Translations under genes and position numbers: made by a program | Shown here: piece by piece, positions 31,320 through 43,655 of the stretch | How the letters are laid out: every line of letters starts with the position of its first letter | Position numbering within the stretch: position 1 is the first letter of the stretch | The notes under the pieces: model-generated | The model's input: only the letters and a program-made list of their open reading frames with translations | Databases searched by the model: none | What the model was told of the DNA's origin: nothing | Assembly: GCA_019454045.1 (NCBI GenBank) | Contig: SKCR01034758.1 | Coordinates: 1-64,000, forward strand | Length of the DNA: 64,000 nucleotides | Direction: 5' to 3' | From: Zanthoxylum bungeanum | Lineage: Eukaryota > Streptophyta > Magnoliopsida > Sapindales > Rutaceae

Positions 31320-32770
31320 AGAACCAGAAGCTTTGAAATCCGACCGCTTGACCCAGAAATCGAAAGAACAATTAGACAGTTGAGAAGGGAAAGGCGAGAA
31401 GGGCAAGAAGCAATCATCACCATGGAACCTGAACCTTTGGAAGTTGCACCACCAATTCAAATTCGAAACAAAACTATTCTGGTGGTTGATGGCTTCATTT
31501 CCTGTATTGTACTTCCTCCCTTACCAGCAAATGCGAGTGACATCAAAACATGCATTCAGATGATACAGCAGTCAGTTCAGTTTGGAGGGAATGCAACTGT
31601 AGATCCTAATGCCCACATCAGCAACTTCCTGAAAGTTTGCACACTTTCAACTATAACTGAGCGGCTGAAGAAGCAATGAGACTGCGTGTTTTTCCATATT
31701 CTTTGAAAGACAGAGCTAAGGCTTGGCTACACTCACTACCAGCAGGTTCCATCACAACTTGGAACATTCTAGCCACCAAATTCCTTGCAAAATACTTTTC
31801 CCCAGCCAGAACTGAAAAACTGAGGAATGACATCACATCCTTTGTGCAATATGATTCAGAATCCCTCTGCGAAGCTTGGGAAATATACAAGGATTTGCTC
31901 AGAAAATGTCCTCACCATGAGATTGCGAAATGGCTACAAGTCCAAACCTTCTACAATAAACTTTCTGGATTAATGAGAATCACAATTGATGCTGCTGCTG
32001 GAGGTGCTTTAATGGTAAAAGGAGAAGATCGGGCTTGGGACCTAATTGAAGAAATGGCCAACAACAATTCTTTGTGGCCAACAGAAAAGAGCATGATCCA
32101 ACGAATTGTTGGAATTTATGAAGTCTGAGCCAACACAGCATTGAATGCCAAGCTGAATCAGATTTGCAAAATTCTGGATACTCTTAACATGAAGGTTGAT
32201 GCTGGATCCATAAGTTCACTATATGGAGGAGCACCAGAGTCAGAATCTTACAACCAACATGATGAGACGGTGAATTATATCAATAATTTCAACAAACGGG
32301 GGAACAATCCATATTCAAACACCTACAACCCAGGTTAGAGGAATCATCCCAATTTCGCATGGAGCAATAATTCAGGGCAAAAGAACAATCCACCACCAGG
32401 ATTCCAACAGTATAATAAAGGCAAGGAGTATGAAAAAGAACCAGGAATAGCAGAAGTACTTGCCCTGTTGAAAAAGCAACAAGCATCATACGATGTTATG
32501 TTTCAAAGCCAATCTGCTTCTATAAAGGCACTGGAAAATTAAATAGGACAACTGGCCAATGCTCAGAGTTACAGAACGCAAGGAAAACTTCCTAGCAACA
32601 CAGAACCAAATCCAAGGAACAGAGGGAATGAGCAATGTCAAGCCATTACCCTGAAAAGCGGTACTGAAATCAAAAAAAATGTTGGAGTCAGGACAACTGC
32701 TGAGGAAGTTCCAAATGAAAGTAGTGAAGCAGATCCACAGATGAAGGAAAAAAGAAGCAAAAGCAAATGA
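31320..32770 (+). pseudogene. Second Athila gag, broken
   Basis: Plus-strand gag homologous to 22970-24474. Frames: 31380-31679 (MEPEPLEVAPPIQIRNK, IQMIQQSVQFGGNATVDP), shifted into 31676-32128 (MRLRVFPYSLKDRAKAWLHS, ALMVKGEDRAWDLIEEMA) and then 32141-32338 (LNQICKILDTLNMKVDAGS). A more degraded Gln-rich tail runs to about 32770. At least one frameshift near 31660 and several stops. The middle of gag is better preserved here than in the minus-strand copy. Confidence 0.82.
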
Positions 32771-32789
32771 CCAAGAAAAATTCACTCCA

Positions 32790-33659
32790 TATCCATTTTT
32801 TCCACAGTGCCTCCAGAAAACTAAACTGGACAAGCAGTTTGCTCGATTCCTGGAGATTTTTAAAAAGCTGTATATCAACCTTCCATTTGCAGAAGCGTTG
32901 GAACAAATGCCTAGTTATGTCAAATTCATGGAAGACATTTTGTTACGAAAGCGAAGATTAGAAAATTACGAAACAGTAGCATTGACAGAAAAATGCATCG
33001 CCATCATTCAAAGGAAGCTTCCCCCAAAGTTGAAAGATCATGGCAGTTTCATCATCTCTTGCACCATAGGCGAACATTACTTCAATAAGGCTTTATGTGA
33101 TTTAGGTGTCAGCATTAACTTGATGTCTTTGTCTATTTACAGGAACTGCAAAGAGGAGAAGCAATGCCCACCTCAGTTACTCTGCAGCTTGCTGGCAGAA
33201 CACTCACATTTCCTAGAGGTGTAATGGAATATGTATTGGTTAAAGTCGACAAATTCATTTTCCCTGCAGATTGCATTATTCTTGACATGGAAGAAGACAA
33301 AGATGTACCTATCATCCCCGAGAGACCATTCTTGGCTACAGGTCGAACTGTTATTGATATACAAAAAGGAGAATTAACCATGAAAGTGCAAGACCAATAA
33401 GTTAAATTCAATATTTTCAAAGCCATGAAATTCCCGAATGATGAAAATGAGGAGGAATGTTTCAGAATTGATGTTGTAGATAGTATCATCCATGATACTG
33501 ATGCAATGCAACTTCCTACAGATAAACTTGAAGCTTGCATCACCAACATGACTGACAGCTAGCTAGATGATGAAATTCTGGAATGTATCAACTATCTTGA
33601 CAGACCCTTTCCCTTCAAATCGACACCACAAATGGAAAGTTTGGAACTACCGAAAAAGA
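32790..33659 (+). pseudogene. Second Athila protease region, broken and truncated
   Basis: Homologous to 22145-22960. Frame 32898-33224 has ETVALTEKCIAIIQRKLPPK and active-site region LCDLGVSINLMSLS (Ala to Val next to the catalytic motif). Frame 33164-33400 has VTLQLAGRTLTFPRG and ERPFLATGRTVID. The homology ends at about 33659 in the linker before RT, and the sequence then changes to copia-B interior. No RT is present. Confidence 0.8.
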
Positions 33660-36600
33660 ACATGTTTCAAAACACATCCTATGGTCTGCAGCATATCAAA
33701 ATAACTCGTAACAATTACAATTAAATTGATATTTTTAATCGTACATAATACAATATTCATTATGACATCATCTTATAATGCATAAGATTGATTAGACATT
33801 CTAATCAATTTCTTTTTCGACTAAGGAATCATCCTTTACGAAAGATAAATACTATATATAAGAGACACATTAACTGTCAAACAGTTATACTAACTTTCAT
33901 ACAGATAGTTTTGCTGTGTCATTTATTAGATCATATCTAATGCACGACTAATTTGAGTATCTCACAAGTCTTTTTTTTTATATCATATATAAAACTTTAT
34001 ATCAAATATATCAGAGACTACTCTCACTGCTTTCACGGAGAAAAGAAGACTTAGGTAATACATTTACCTTACAAACATCTCATTATTACATTAATAATGA
34101 TAATATCGTTAGGATAAATAACACTAGAAAGAAATTTGTACGCTCCCACTGACCTTACTATCAAATATGTATTCTTTATGCTTTGATAAAATCAGACAAT
34201 TTGACTGTATCAAAATTAGAGAACACAGATTTTCGGAAAGCTTATTTTGAGTTTACAATAGGCTCTATAAGCTAGTATATCAAATTGTGATCTTAGCAGA
34301 ATACAAACTCTAGGACCATTCTAGAATGAACTCTTCAAACAAAGAAACCACAATGGATTTCTCATTCGAAAAAAACATTCAGGAACGCCACTTTGCATTC
34401 TTTAGCCAAAATACATAGTTTAATATCAACATTAACCAACAAATCTTTAATTGTTCAATTAGTGCGACTTGAGACAAGTTTTCTCAGAATCTACAATAGA
34501 TCACAGAGTATAACTTTTCTCACTGTCATACTAAAAAGGTCAAACCTTTATCAAGCTCACTTTGCTTTTGCTGCACAAATAATTTGAACATTTTATGAAC
34601 GATTCATAACGAAAGCTTAATCAAGTTCAAAACTTGATCGTAGTAAGCTATGAACAATCTTAGATCTATGGTTCAATGGTAGTTTCCGAAATCGATATCA
34701 AATATCGCTCCCACTATATGTTATATGATAATTTTCTTCGATAAGAAAACATCAGAACCAATAAGTATCAAATACTTTGTAAATGATTCTGACATCCTAT
34801 TGGACTTATATGGAAGATGTCTAAGAGTCTTTTCATCTTATTAATTACGTAGTTCCATTTATAGTTTATCTCTCTCACATTTGACTTCAATAGGTCAAGT
34901 CTTTTCTACAATCATTAACATTTTATGTTACTTACCAAGTAATAAAATAATTTTATTACTCGGGATCATAGAAAAGATATTTTATCAAATAGAATACAAT
35001 ATTCTATTAAATGGAATAAATGATAAACTTTTACTTGTACCTCTGAGGCGCAAGTACTTTCAATTATATAACTATTATACAAAAGAACGATTCAAATCTC
35101 AAACTTTTCAAGATTCGAATTTTCTACTTATACATATCATATACGTAATTGTAGAAACTAATGGAACAATAATTAAAATGATGAATTAGTGTTACTGGAG
35201 CATAATCCCAAGAGTATTGAAAACTAATTCGGTAATACTCAATATCAAATGAATCAAATCATATAAGATTCAATTTCTCCCACTGATCAATTCCATCATG
35301 ATGGAATCGTAGAAGAATAATATTGAGTAAGAATCATATTTATTAAATAACTTTAGAACTAATTGCCACAAATTCATATGTTCGATCATATCAAACATCC
35401 TTGAACAATTCAAAGACTCCCAGTGAATTATAAAGATATAGTTTTCAATACTTCAAATATAATATTTTTGAACCATTCAAAATATTCTATCCACGTTTCA
35501 TCAGAAGTATATTGAAAGTTCTTGAACCATTCAAGACCTTCAATATATATTCTTTTAGAAACACGCAATTAAGTCATGACAATTCATTAACTAAGTAACG
35601 AAGTAAAGAAAACTATCCAAGGCAATTTATAATTCATTAAACTACATACATCCAATGTATTAGTTTAATAAATTTGTGGTACAATGACGATCATTGGTTA
35701 AAAGAGAATGAATCACATCCTGAATACAATATTCATTAAATGGATAAGGATATGTGGTGTGATCTCGTATCAGATCATCCTTTACCATACGGAATAAGCA
35801 TCCAATGCTTATGTAATAAAATCTCATAAAGCATTGTTCTAAGTTATTTAGTTAACCGAATATTTTTCTTAATGTTTATCTTTTCATCAATGACACTACT
35901 AGTCATATTAAAATATATAACAACTGTTTATAAAGAACAAGTAACTATCCAATAGTCGCAAGTTCTGATATCAAATATCAAAAACAGTCATTAAATATTA
36001 TTTTAAATAACTAGATAGGAGATCTGATATCCAATACCTACAGTTTTCGTATTGTAAGAATCGATATTCTCTACACGACTATACACATCTCATTTCTTTA
36101 GCTTTATAATTTGCCTTCAATTTTTCACAACAATTACAAATAATTGATTAGCAAACTGTGTCAAAATCGTGACTTCTAAAAGTCACTAAAGCCAAGAAAC
36201 GTCATTATAAGATAAACAAATACCTAATGGAGTTTTCTTAATAACTGTCAAGAATCTCGAGACATAAATTGATTCGTGTCAATTCTTACTGCACAAGAAA
36301 CAATTATCTCTAGACAATTATATCCTAAAATAGATATCTATTTAGATTACTTATCGTGACTTAGTAACTAAGTCACTAACCATCTTGATTTTTTTAAGAA
36401 AATCGGAACAACAGTTCCCGATGGTTTAGAATAATCTAACAATAGCTAAGTCAACTAACATTCTAGAACCTATTCTAGAAATACACAACCAAAAGTGAAG
36501 TCAGAAAACATATTCAAATAATATGCATGCAGTGGATTAGAAGTATAATTCTATTAACAATATAGAATAAAGAAAAACAAAAGCAGCAATTTCCATAAAA

Positions 36601-36744
36601 TTAAACACTGTTTTAATTATGGATTTTTAACCCAAAAGTGCCTCCCACTACTTTAGGTAATACCGTAATCTCCAATGGAAAATGGGAATTCAATAATTAA
36701 ATCGAATTCCATAGTGAGAGGTGGACCCCATGAATATATTTCGA

Positions 36745-37047
36745 CTCACAGCTTTGGCACGATCTCGCCTACGTATACTCATTAGGTAGACAACTCATTG
36801 TCAATCACACTCACTGTGACTCATAATTTTGGTACTGACCGTTTCTCGTTATGACCGCTTTGGCACATTCACAATGAGGCGTATCAAGGCTTCACTTACC
36901 AATGACAAACTCAAGCTACCGATGTAGTCCTGACAGCTTTGGCACGTTCAAGATTTCCACTTTCACTTGAATTTGTCTAGTATCAATTATACAACCGACA
37001 TCGATAAAGTTCTATCAACTACACGCTCACTGCTTTGGCACGATCTC
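36745..37047 (-). repeat. Fourfold leader motif (GTGCCAAAGC) in copia-B
   Basis: On the minus strand GTGCCAAAGC-type words lie at 37029-37047, 36933-36949, 36855-36870 and 36749-36765. The same four-fold pattern is seen at 55221-55517 and, altered, at 62230-62517. Function unknown. Confidence 0.75.
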
Positions 37048-37273
37048 GGATACAGCCATAGAAAGATACCCATAAACCGTATTGATAAGACGGACCAAGA
37101 AACATGCATCCAATACATGTCACTTTACTGCCTTATTTAAGCGGGGATATTCCTCAAAGATGTTACGTATTTCATTTAATCAAATTAAATAAATACAAGC
37201 ATGCATAAAATAAGGAAAAAATTAAATATTGAATTTAAAGGCATATTCATATCATGTGTTTAGGTTCAGACCT

Positions 37274-37285
37274 GCTCTGATACCA
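37274..37285 (-). other. Primer-binding site, initiator tRNA-Met
   Basis: Minus strand TGGTATCAGAGC, complementary to plant initiator tRNA-Met, four bases after the LTR end (37290). Typical for copia. Confidence 0.9.
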
Positions 37286-37289
37286 TTTT

Positions 37290-38453
37290 TGCTGAGGTTT
37301 TGGGCGGCAATTCGGGTAAACGTAGCGGAACGCGGAAAACCAAAATTTTACAATTTCAATAATTTTTCTTGGGTAATTAAAATAAACTAATTTATTTTAA
37401 TTACTCAATACTCAAAAACTGAAATTTTTACCCAAAAATCAGATTTTTCATTAATTACCGTTTAGCCTATAAACTTTCCATTTTCATCATTTTAGTCCTA
37501 AGTTGTTCAAAACAAGCTTAGGTGATTTCCAATTACAACCAAAATGATTTATACATCAAATATACATTAAAAACAGAAATCTGAAAAATTTCCAGATTTT
37601 TCAGTTATTACGGAAATGCCCCAAAACTTTGCATTTTGATCATTTTAGTCCTAATTTGTCAAATACATAATTAGGTGATTCCCAATCACTACCAAAATGA
37701 TTTATACATGTCATACATGTCAAAATATAAATTTCAATTCAAGAAAATAATTTTTCCAAAATTGTCGAGAGGTCCCTCAAGTTTTCAAGAATTGCACTTT
37801 AGTCCAAATTGGTTCAAAACCATTCAAGATCAAGTCCAATCAACACCAAAATTAATATGCATCATATATACATCATTAATTAACACATATATGAAAAGCC
37901 CCAAATTTAGAGAGGGTTATGAACCCTAATTTTACAATTTCAATAAATTGATAAATTAACACCAAATTAATAAAATTCAACACTTTAATTCAATCCTTAC
38001 TACACCAAACAAGTCTCACCACCATAAAACAACTCAAGAATAATTCTAGGTCATTTATGAGTGGCTAAGTAACTCTAGAATGACAACCAAGTTATCAAAT
38101 AACCAAAAGAATGCTTAAGAAATAATTTCATGCAATCTTGACACATAAACATGCTTCCATCTTTCTATCAAGTTCCCAACTATCAAAATACATCCACAAA
38201 AGAGTAGAGAAGAAACTAAGCTACACATATTGAAGCCTAATATAATAGAAACAATTTTCATGAAGAAGAAAGTAAGAAATAACTTACTAATTTTCCAAAA
38301 ATCCAAGCTTTCCTTTTGCTTTCTTTCTCATTTTCTCTCAACTTTTTTTTGTATTTTGATCTAGGGTTCTTAGACAATGAAACAAAAAATGAAAAACAAG
38401 GCTTATATATTTTCCACTAATGACCGAAATTTAGGGGAAAATTAATAGCCTAG
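37290..38453 (-). mobile_element. Copia-B LTR, 3' part (split by Tat-like element)
   Basis: Minus-strand LTR end …CCTCAGCA at 37290. It matches 53960-54973 and 60850-61980, for example the GGCTTTTCATATATGTGATG block and AAATAAATAAGTTTATTT. It is interrupted at 38453 by the Tat-like element; the other part is 45369-46819. Frames such as 37675-37929 are spurious. Confidence 0.8.
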
Positions 38454-38991
38454 TGTAGGCACTGCATTTTTGCATATAAATTCCTCTGATGAGTCTCATT
38501 TGGAGACACTACCTTTTAAGTCACGGAGGTCACGGAAAACGGACATCGGAATGGGGAATTCAGAATAAACAAGGTTCACTGCTTTCGTTCGTGCTGCATT
38601 CGTGTATACGTTCGAACGCCAAACAGATTGCGGGCGTTCGTGCCGCGTTCGAGGAAGCGTTCGAACGGTGTCGGTAATTCTGGTTTCGCTGCTAGCCTCA
38701 CATCAAGCCCAATTCACCCAAGCCTTGGCCCACACGCCCAAGCCCACTTAAAACACATATTTAACACATGTTGAAATCAAAACAAATCTAAAAATCACAT
38801 ACCAAATTAAAAAGATGTCATGCCTAATTAAAATCAATTATAACAAATTAAAGATATTGACTTCCTAATCTAAACCAAATTTGTCCCCCTCAATCAAATC
38901 CCTTGCTTTCCTTGTCTAACACCAAATCATATCTCTCTTTAATACCAAATATCTCTTCCTTGTGAGACAATGTGAAGCCCTAGCCATTCTC

Positions 38992-38999
38992 TATATAAA
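38992..38999 (+). promoter_or_regulatory. TATA box in Tat-like LTR
   Basis: TATATAAA, about 540 bp into the LTR. The minus-strand LTRs have TATAAAAA at the comparable place (4786-4793 and 11997-12004), and the shortened LTR has a TTATAAAAG word near 804. Confidence 0.5.
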
Positions 39000-39039
39000 C
39001 AACCTCTAACCAAGACATGAGGGCCCCTAGCTCATACAT

Positions 39040-39250
39040 AGCTAATTCATACAAGAAAAGCCTCTCCTAGCTCATTCATACAAGAAAAGCCTCTCCAAGC
39101 TCATTCATACAAGAAAAGCCTCTCCTAGCTCATTCATACAAAAAAAGCCTGTCCTAGCTCATTCATACAAAAAAAGCCTCTCATAGCTCATTCATACAAG
39201 AAAAGCCTCTCCTAGCTCATTCATACAAGAAAAGCCTCCCCTAGCTCATT
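39040..39250 (+). repeat. Tandem repeat after TATA box, ~32 bp
   Basis: About seven units of AGCTCATTCATACAAGAAAA + GCCTCTCCT. Not amplified in the LTRs at 339-1553, 2884-5360 and 10086-12570; the 3' LTR of this element lacks the region. The array lies where the 5' end of the transcript would be. Confidence 0.85.
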
Positions 39251-40225
39251 CACATAATATACACACAACTCACACAAATCACAGGACACAAAAGAAAATA
39301 ACCCCAAGCCTTCACGTTAAAAGCACCTTCACAAACCGATCAGCCCTACATGTCCATAAGCCTCACAAATCTGCCCATGCCACACAACCCTTCAACGCCA
39401 TAAACACAACACAATTAACAAACTGCCTCACCTTCGCCCCTTCAACACACTGCCCCCACTTCGTCAGCCACACAGCAGCCCTAAAAGACACATAGAACAG
39501 CCCCGAACCACACCATAACACCACCAAAAATCACACCCAATACAGTAGCCAAAACACCCCAAAAACAGTAACTAAGATACACCAGCAAAGCGGCAGCGAA
39601 TCGGAGTCAAAAGCAGCAGCAAAAGACAGAGAACGACAACCCAAAACAGTAAGACAACGAACAAGAGCAGTGAACCAGTGAACCGGAAGAGTTGCGGAGC
39701 ATCCACCCTTCCGACGACCGTACACCGTACTACCGAGAGACGACATAAAAGGTTAGACCTGAGGGCACCTTGTATTTATTATCTTTCATTTGTCTTTTAC
39801 TTATTCTAATATATTTTTTTATTGCATGAGATTCGTTTTGTTGAGGCATGATGTGAATTCCGGATAAACGGAATGCATGTTCTCTTTTGTGGTATATCGG
39901 ATGGAAACCCGGACGTAAATTCTGTAGCCGAATCTGAATGGACGGTAGTATGGTCTGCACTCGGGATGCAACTCCACGTACCACTTGAGAGATACATATA
40001 TTCCGTTTCATCCAAACTTATATTTGAGCATGATGTAGTTAGTACGTTATTTATTTATTTAGCCTGATTAGGCCTAGTGCGTTATTTATTCTTAAGCATG
40101 ATTTAGTCCTTAGTATGTTAATCTTTATGCATGATTTAGATATCCATGTGATTAGAAATGTCGTTGTTGTGATCATGTTTGAATGCGGTATCTAAAACCA
40201 TATGAATGTATGCAATCTTCCAGTT

Positions 40226-40425
40226 CCTATTCGAACGCGTTATCGAACGTAACTCGAACGCGAACCTTCTGTTTACCGTTCGAACGCGTTATCAAACGCT
40301 ACTCGAACGCGCATGCATTTTGTATCATCAGGTCTGGTCCCGTTCGAACGTGTTATCAAACGCTACACGAACGCGAACCTTCTGTTTACCGTTCGAACGC
40401 GTTTATGAAAGCTACACGAACGCGC
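40226..40425 (+). repeat. CpG-rich palindrome array in LTR
   Basis: Four cores of (C/A)GTTCGAACGCGTT paired with AACGC…CGAACGCG, separated by CTTCTGTTTAC or CATGCATTTTGTATC spacers. Counterparts: 3432-3690, 10633-10905 and 44639-44842. Confidence 0.82.
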
Positions 40426-40953
40426 ACACACTGAACTGAGTCTATCTCATCATATTTCATGCACAATTGCCTCTTGGGTGATCTCCATTGCATTATGTAG
40501 CCAATCATATTATTTATATTCCTGCATTTATCCATTCGATGTATTCATGAGATAGTACTCAAGCATGATTAGGTTGTTCTTAGTTTTCCATATCATATGA
40601 TTGAAATATGTTCATGAGATTGCCATGTGATGTTGTATGTTGTGATGATTAATTTCATGCATGTGAATTTAGAAGCATGATACTATTGGAAATAAGTGTT
40701 ACTTAAACTTGATTAAATTATTACATAAATCTTTTCATTACAAGTGACATATGTAAGGGACCAATCTGAACCCAACGGTTTGAGGTCTTCCCTTGCGAGG
40801 GGTGAGTGCGGCCTTAAATCTCATTTTCCCGGTTCACACCGGATGGCGACTCCATTATTCTCCGGTTTAGTCCCCCGTGGCTACTCCGTAATCCCAACCG
40901 GGCCGCGAGCCGGGGACAGCATGCGTCGCCCCAGATCTTGTGTCCCCACAGTC

Positions 40954-40965
40954 TGGCGACTCCAC
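40954..40965 (+). other. Primer-binding site, tRNA-Arg type
   Basis: TGGCGACTCCAC three bases after the LTR end, followed by TAGGGATAGAGAATCGGCC. Identical to the PBS of the minus-strand element. Confidence 0.78.
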
Positions 40966-41499
40966 TAGGGATAGAGAATCGGCCTCGAAATATTGTCTTG
41001 TAATGTTTGGATTTATGTTCTAATTGACCGTGTCTATAGTGGATAAAATGAGGGTTTAATCAAAGGCATTTTGAGGCTAGGTAATGGTTTGGTGTCTTCC
41101 TTCATTCACTACCTTCCTAGAAGGAAAAGCTGTGAAGGCACCTATATAGCCATCTACTCGTAGCCTATTGTGATGGACTAATTTGGAGGACTCGTTGTTT
41201 ATTCCTGACACCAAGCGATAAGAGCCTAAGAGGCTTGGGTATTTAAGTGAGCCTCGCTCTACCTTCCCTCTAGAGAATCTACAACGGGAAATCCATTTGA
41301 CAGTCAGTCACACACCATAGCTCATTGGCACGTACCTTACTGTATAAAAAATGGTGCGCTCACTTGGTCGCTCGAACCCTCGATTGGGGAGACCTAGTTG
41401 TGGGCCATCCTTCGCCGATGAGAGCCTTTTTCTACACTCTTATGAACCCACCCATAGACCGGGTTGTATGGTTAAAGTAACAATTCTTTCCTTGAGTAT
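40966..41499 (+). other. 5' leader of plus-strand Tat-like element
   Basis: Non-coding; colinear with 9561-10070 on the minus strand. A frame at 41351-41596 has no recognisable domain. Confidence 0.6.
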
Positions 41500-41990
41500 G
41501 TGCTTGTGGACCATCCTCATTTGGATGCAGTTGGACCATTGTCAGAAATGCGGACTTGCTGGGCCAATTAAACTGGGGCGAGTTCTTACCTTATGACCAT
41601 TAGGCCCAAAGCTTCTGAAATATTGATGGGCCATTCTGTAGAAATCATTGTTTTATGTTTGCATCATCTTTCTTTATGCTTGTGTTTGGGAACATCGTCG
41701 TTTGGATCCATTTGGACCATTTGTCATGAGATATGGGCTTGTTGGGCCATTTAAATTGGGACAAGAACGTATCCTATGATGATTGGGCCAAAGGCTTCTA
41801 AATATTGATGGGCCACTTTGTGCTTGTGTTCGGAACATTACCATTTGGATTTAGTTGGGCTCCTTTCCATGAGATGTGAACTCGTTGGGCCATTTAAATT
41901 GGGACGAGTTCACTCCTATGACAGTTAGCCCAAAAGCTTCTAAAATGATGGTGGGCCGATTTGTGTGAAAATTTTAATGAGTTGATATAT
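41500..41990 (+). repeat. Leader repeat, three ~170-bp copies
   Basis: Three direct copies, each with TTTGGATxxA…TTGG, GGGCCATTTAAATTGGGAC-like and GCTTCT(G)AAATATTGATGGGCC blocks. The minus-strand element has only two (9225-9560). Confidence 0.75.
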
Positions 41991-42314
41991 TTCTTGCATC
42001 ACATGCACCTCATGCATACATGCACCATGTTAACCCCATTTTGTCTTAAAAGCCATCATAGATACCCGTTGGTTAGGGAAGAGGACAGACTTGTCAAAAG
42101 ACCAAGCAGCCATCAAGAGTACTGGCAGAAGACCTAGCCCAACGGGATAGGAAACCCAATTATGCATGCATGCATACACGTAACATATCTGCATCCTTTT
42201 TGTGTTTGTTCTGTTTTGTAATAACAGGTTTCAAATGACAAAAAGAGAAAGCGTCAAATGCAAGCCAACCAGAAGCAGCAACAGTACAATGTCAACAGTC
42301 TTCAGGAATGAATC

Positions 42315-43655
42315 ACAGGGCCGAGGCCCACATCAGTAACAGCTGGGGGCGAGGCCCATATCAGTATCAGTCGGGGGCGATGCCCACATCAGTATCAGTT
42401 TGGGTTGAGGCCCATATCAGTATCAGCGGGGGCGAGGCCCACATCAGTATCAGTTTGGGTTGAGGCCCATATCAGTATCAGTTGGGGCGAGGCCCACGTC
42501 TGTATCAGTTTGGGGCGAGGCCCGTATCAGTATCAGTCTGAGGGCGAGGCCCATATCAGTAGCAGTTAGGGCCGAGGCCCACATCAGCATCAGTTTGGGG
42601 ATGAGTCACAAGGCCGAGGCCTATATTAGTATCAGTTTGGGGATGAGTCCCAGGGCCGAGGCCCACATCAGTATTAGTTTAGGGGCGAAGCCCACATCAG
42701 TATCAGTTTGGGGCTAGGTCCACATCAGTATCAGCTGGGGGCGAGGCCCATATCAGTATCAGTTTGGGGAGAGGCCCACGTCAATATCAGTTTGGGGCGA
42801 GGCCCATATCAGTATCAATCTGGGGCGAGGCCCACATCAGTAACAGTGTTGGGGCGAGGCCCACATCAGTTTCAGGGCCGAGGCCCGCATCAGTACCAGT
42901 CTTAGGGATGAGTCCCAGGGTTGAGGCCCATATCAGTATTAATCTGGGGCGAGGCCCACATCGGTAACAGTGTTGGGGTGAGGCCCACATCAGTACCAGT
43001 TTGGGGCGAGGCCCACATCAGCATCAGTTTGGGGATGAGTCCCAGGGCCGAGGCCCACATCAGTTACAGTTTGAGGATGAGTCACAGGGCCGAGGCCCAC
43101 ATCAGTATCAGTTTGGGGCGAAGCCCACATCAATATCAGTTTAGGGCCGAGGCCCACATCAATATCAGCTTGGGGGCGAGGCCCACATCAGAATCAGTAT
43201 CAGTCAGGGCCGAGGCCCACATCAGTATCAGTTTGGGGTGAGGCCCACATCAGCATCAGTTAAGGGCTGAGGCCCACATCAATATCAGTCAGTGCCGAGG
43301 CCCACATCAATATCAGCTTGGGGGTGAGGCCCACATCAGAATCAGTATCAGTCAGGGCCGAGGCCCACATCAATATCAGTCAGTGCCGAGGCCCACATCA
43401 GTATCAGCTTGGGGCGAGGCCCACATCAGCATCAGTTAGGGCTGAGGCCCACATCAACATCAGTTTAGGGCTGAGGCCCACATCAATATCAGTTTAGGGC
43501 CGAGGCCCACATCAATATCATTTTAGGGCCGAGGCCCACATCAATATCAGCTGGGGGCGAGGCCCACATCAGTATCAACATCAGTTTAGGGCTGAGGCCC
43601 ACATCAGTTTCAGTTTTGGGGATGAATCTCAGGGCCGAGGCCCACATCAGAATCA
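42315..43655 (+). repeat. Minisatellite, 28-bp unit, more than 40 copies
   Basis: Tandem units of GGGCGAGGCCCACATCAGTA + TCAGTTTG, with variants GGGCCGAGG and an interspersed GGGGATGAGTCCCAG. Frames of 60-106 codons through it only repeat the unit. Same module as 8481-8850 on the minus strand, but about four times larger here. Confidence 0.92.

Larger units (their letters stand above)
33660..37289 (-). mobile_element. Non-coding interior of copia-B element (non-autonomous)
   Basis: Read on the minus strand from the PBS at 37285 this is AT-rich DNA without copia protein motifs in any frame. It aligns in order with 61981-64000: PBS, leader, the CCATCGGGAACT…GTTCCGA hairpin region, then further blocks such as ATTCTTCTACGATTCCATC. 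GTGGGAG words recur (minus strand; near 34142, 34706, 35277, 36644). It is over 3.5 kb long and shared by two copies, so it appears to be a family with a replaced or non-coding interior. The left end is fused to Athila at 33659. Confidence 0.65.
38454..40950 (+). mobile_element. 5' LTR of plus-strand Tat-like element
   Basis: TGTAGGCACTG to CCCCACA, 2497 bp. Features in order: short CpG palindromes (38590-38672), TATA box TATATAAA (38992-38999), a 31-33-bp tandem repeat (39040-39250), the large CpG palindrome array (40226-40425), hairpin CCCGG/CCGGA (40828-40843) and PBS-like TGGCGACTCCA (40844-40854). Overlapping short frames are not coding. Confidence 0.87.

Noticed and set aside
34881..35189. 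102-codon frame in the copia-B interior
   Set aside because: Runs opposite to the element, AT-rich, without retroviral motifs, and not kept open in the homologous copy at the right end.
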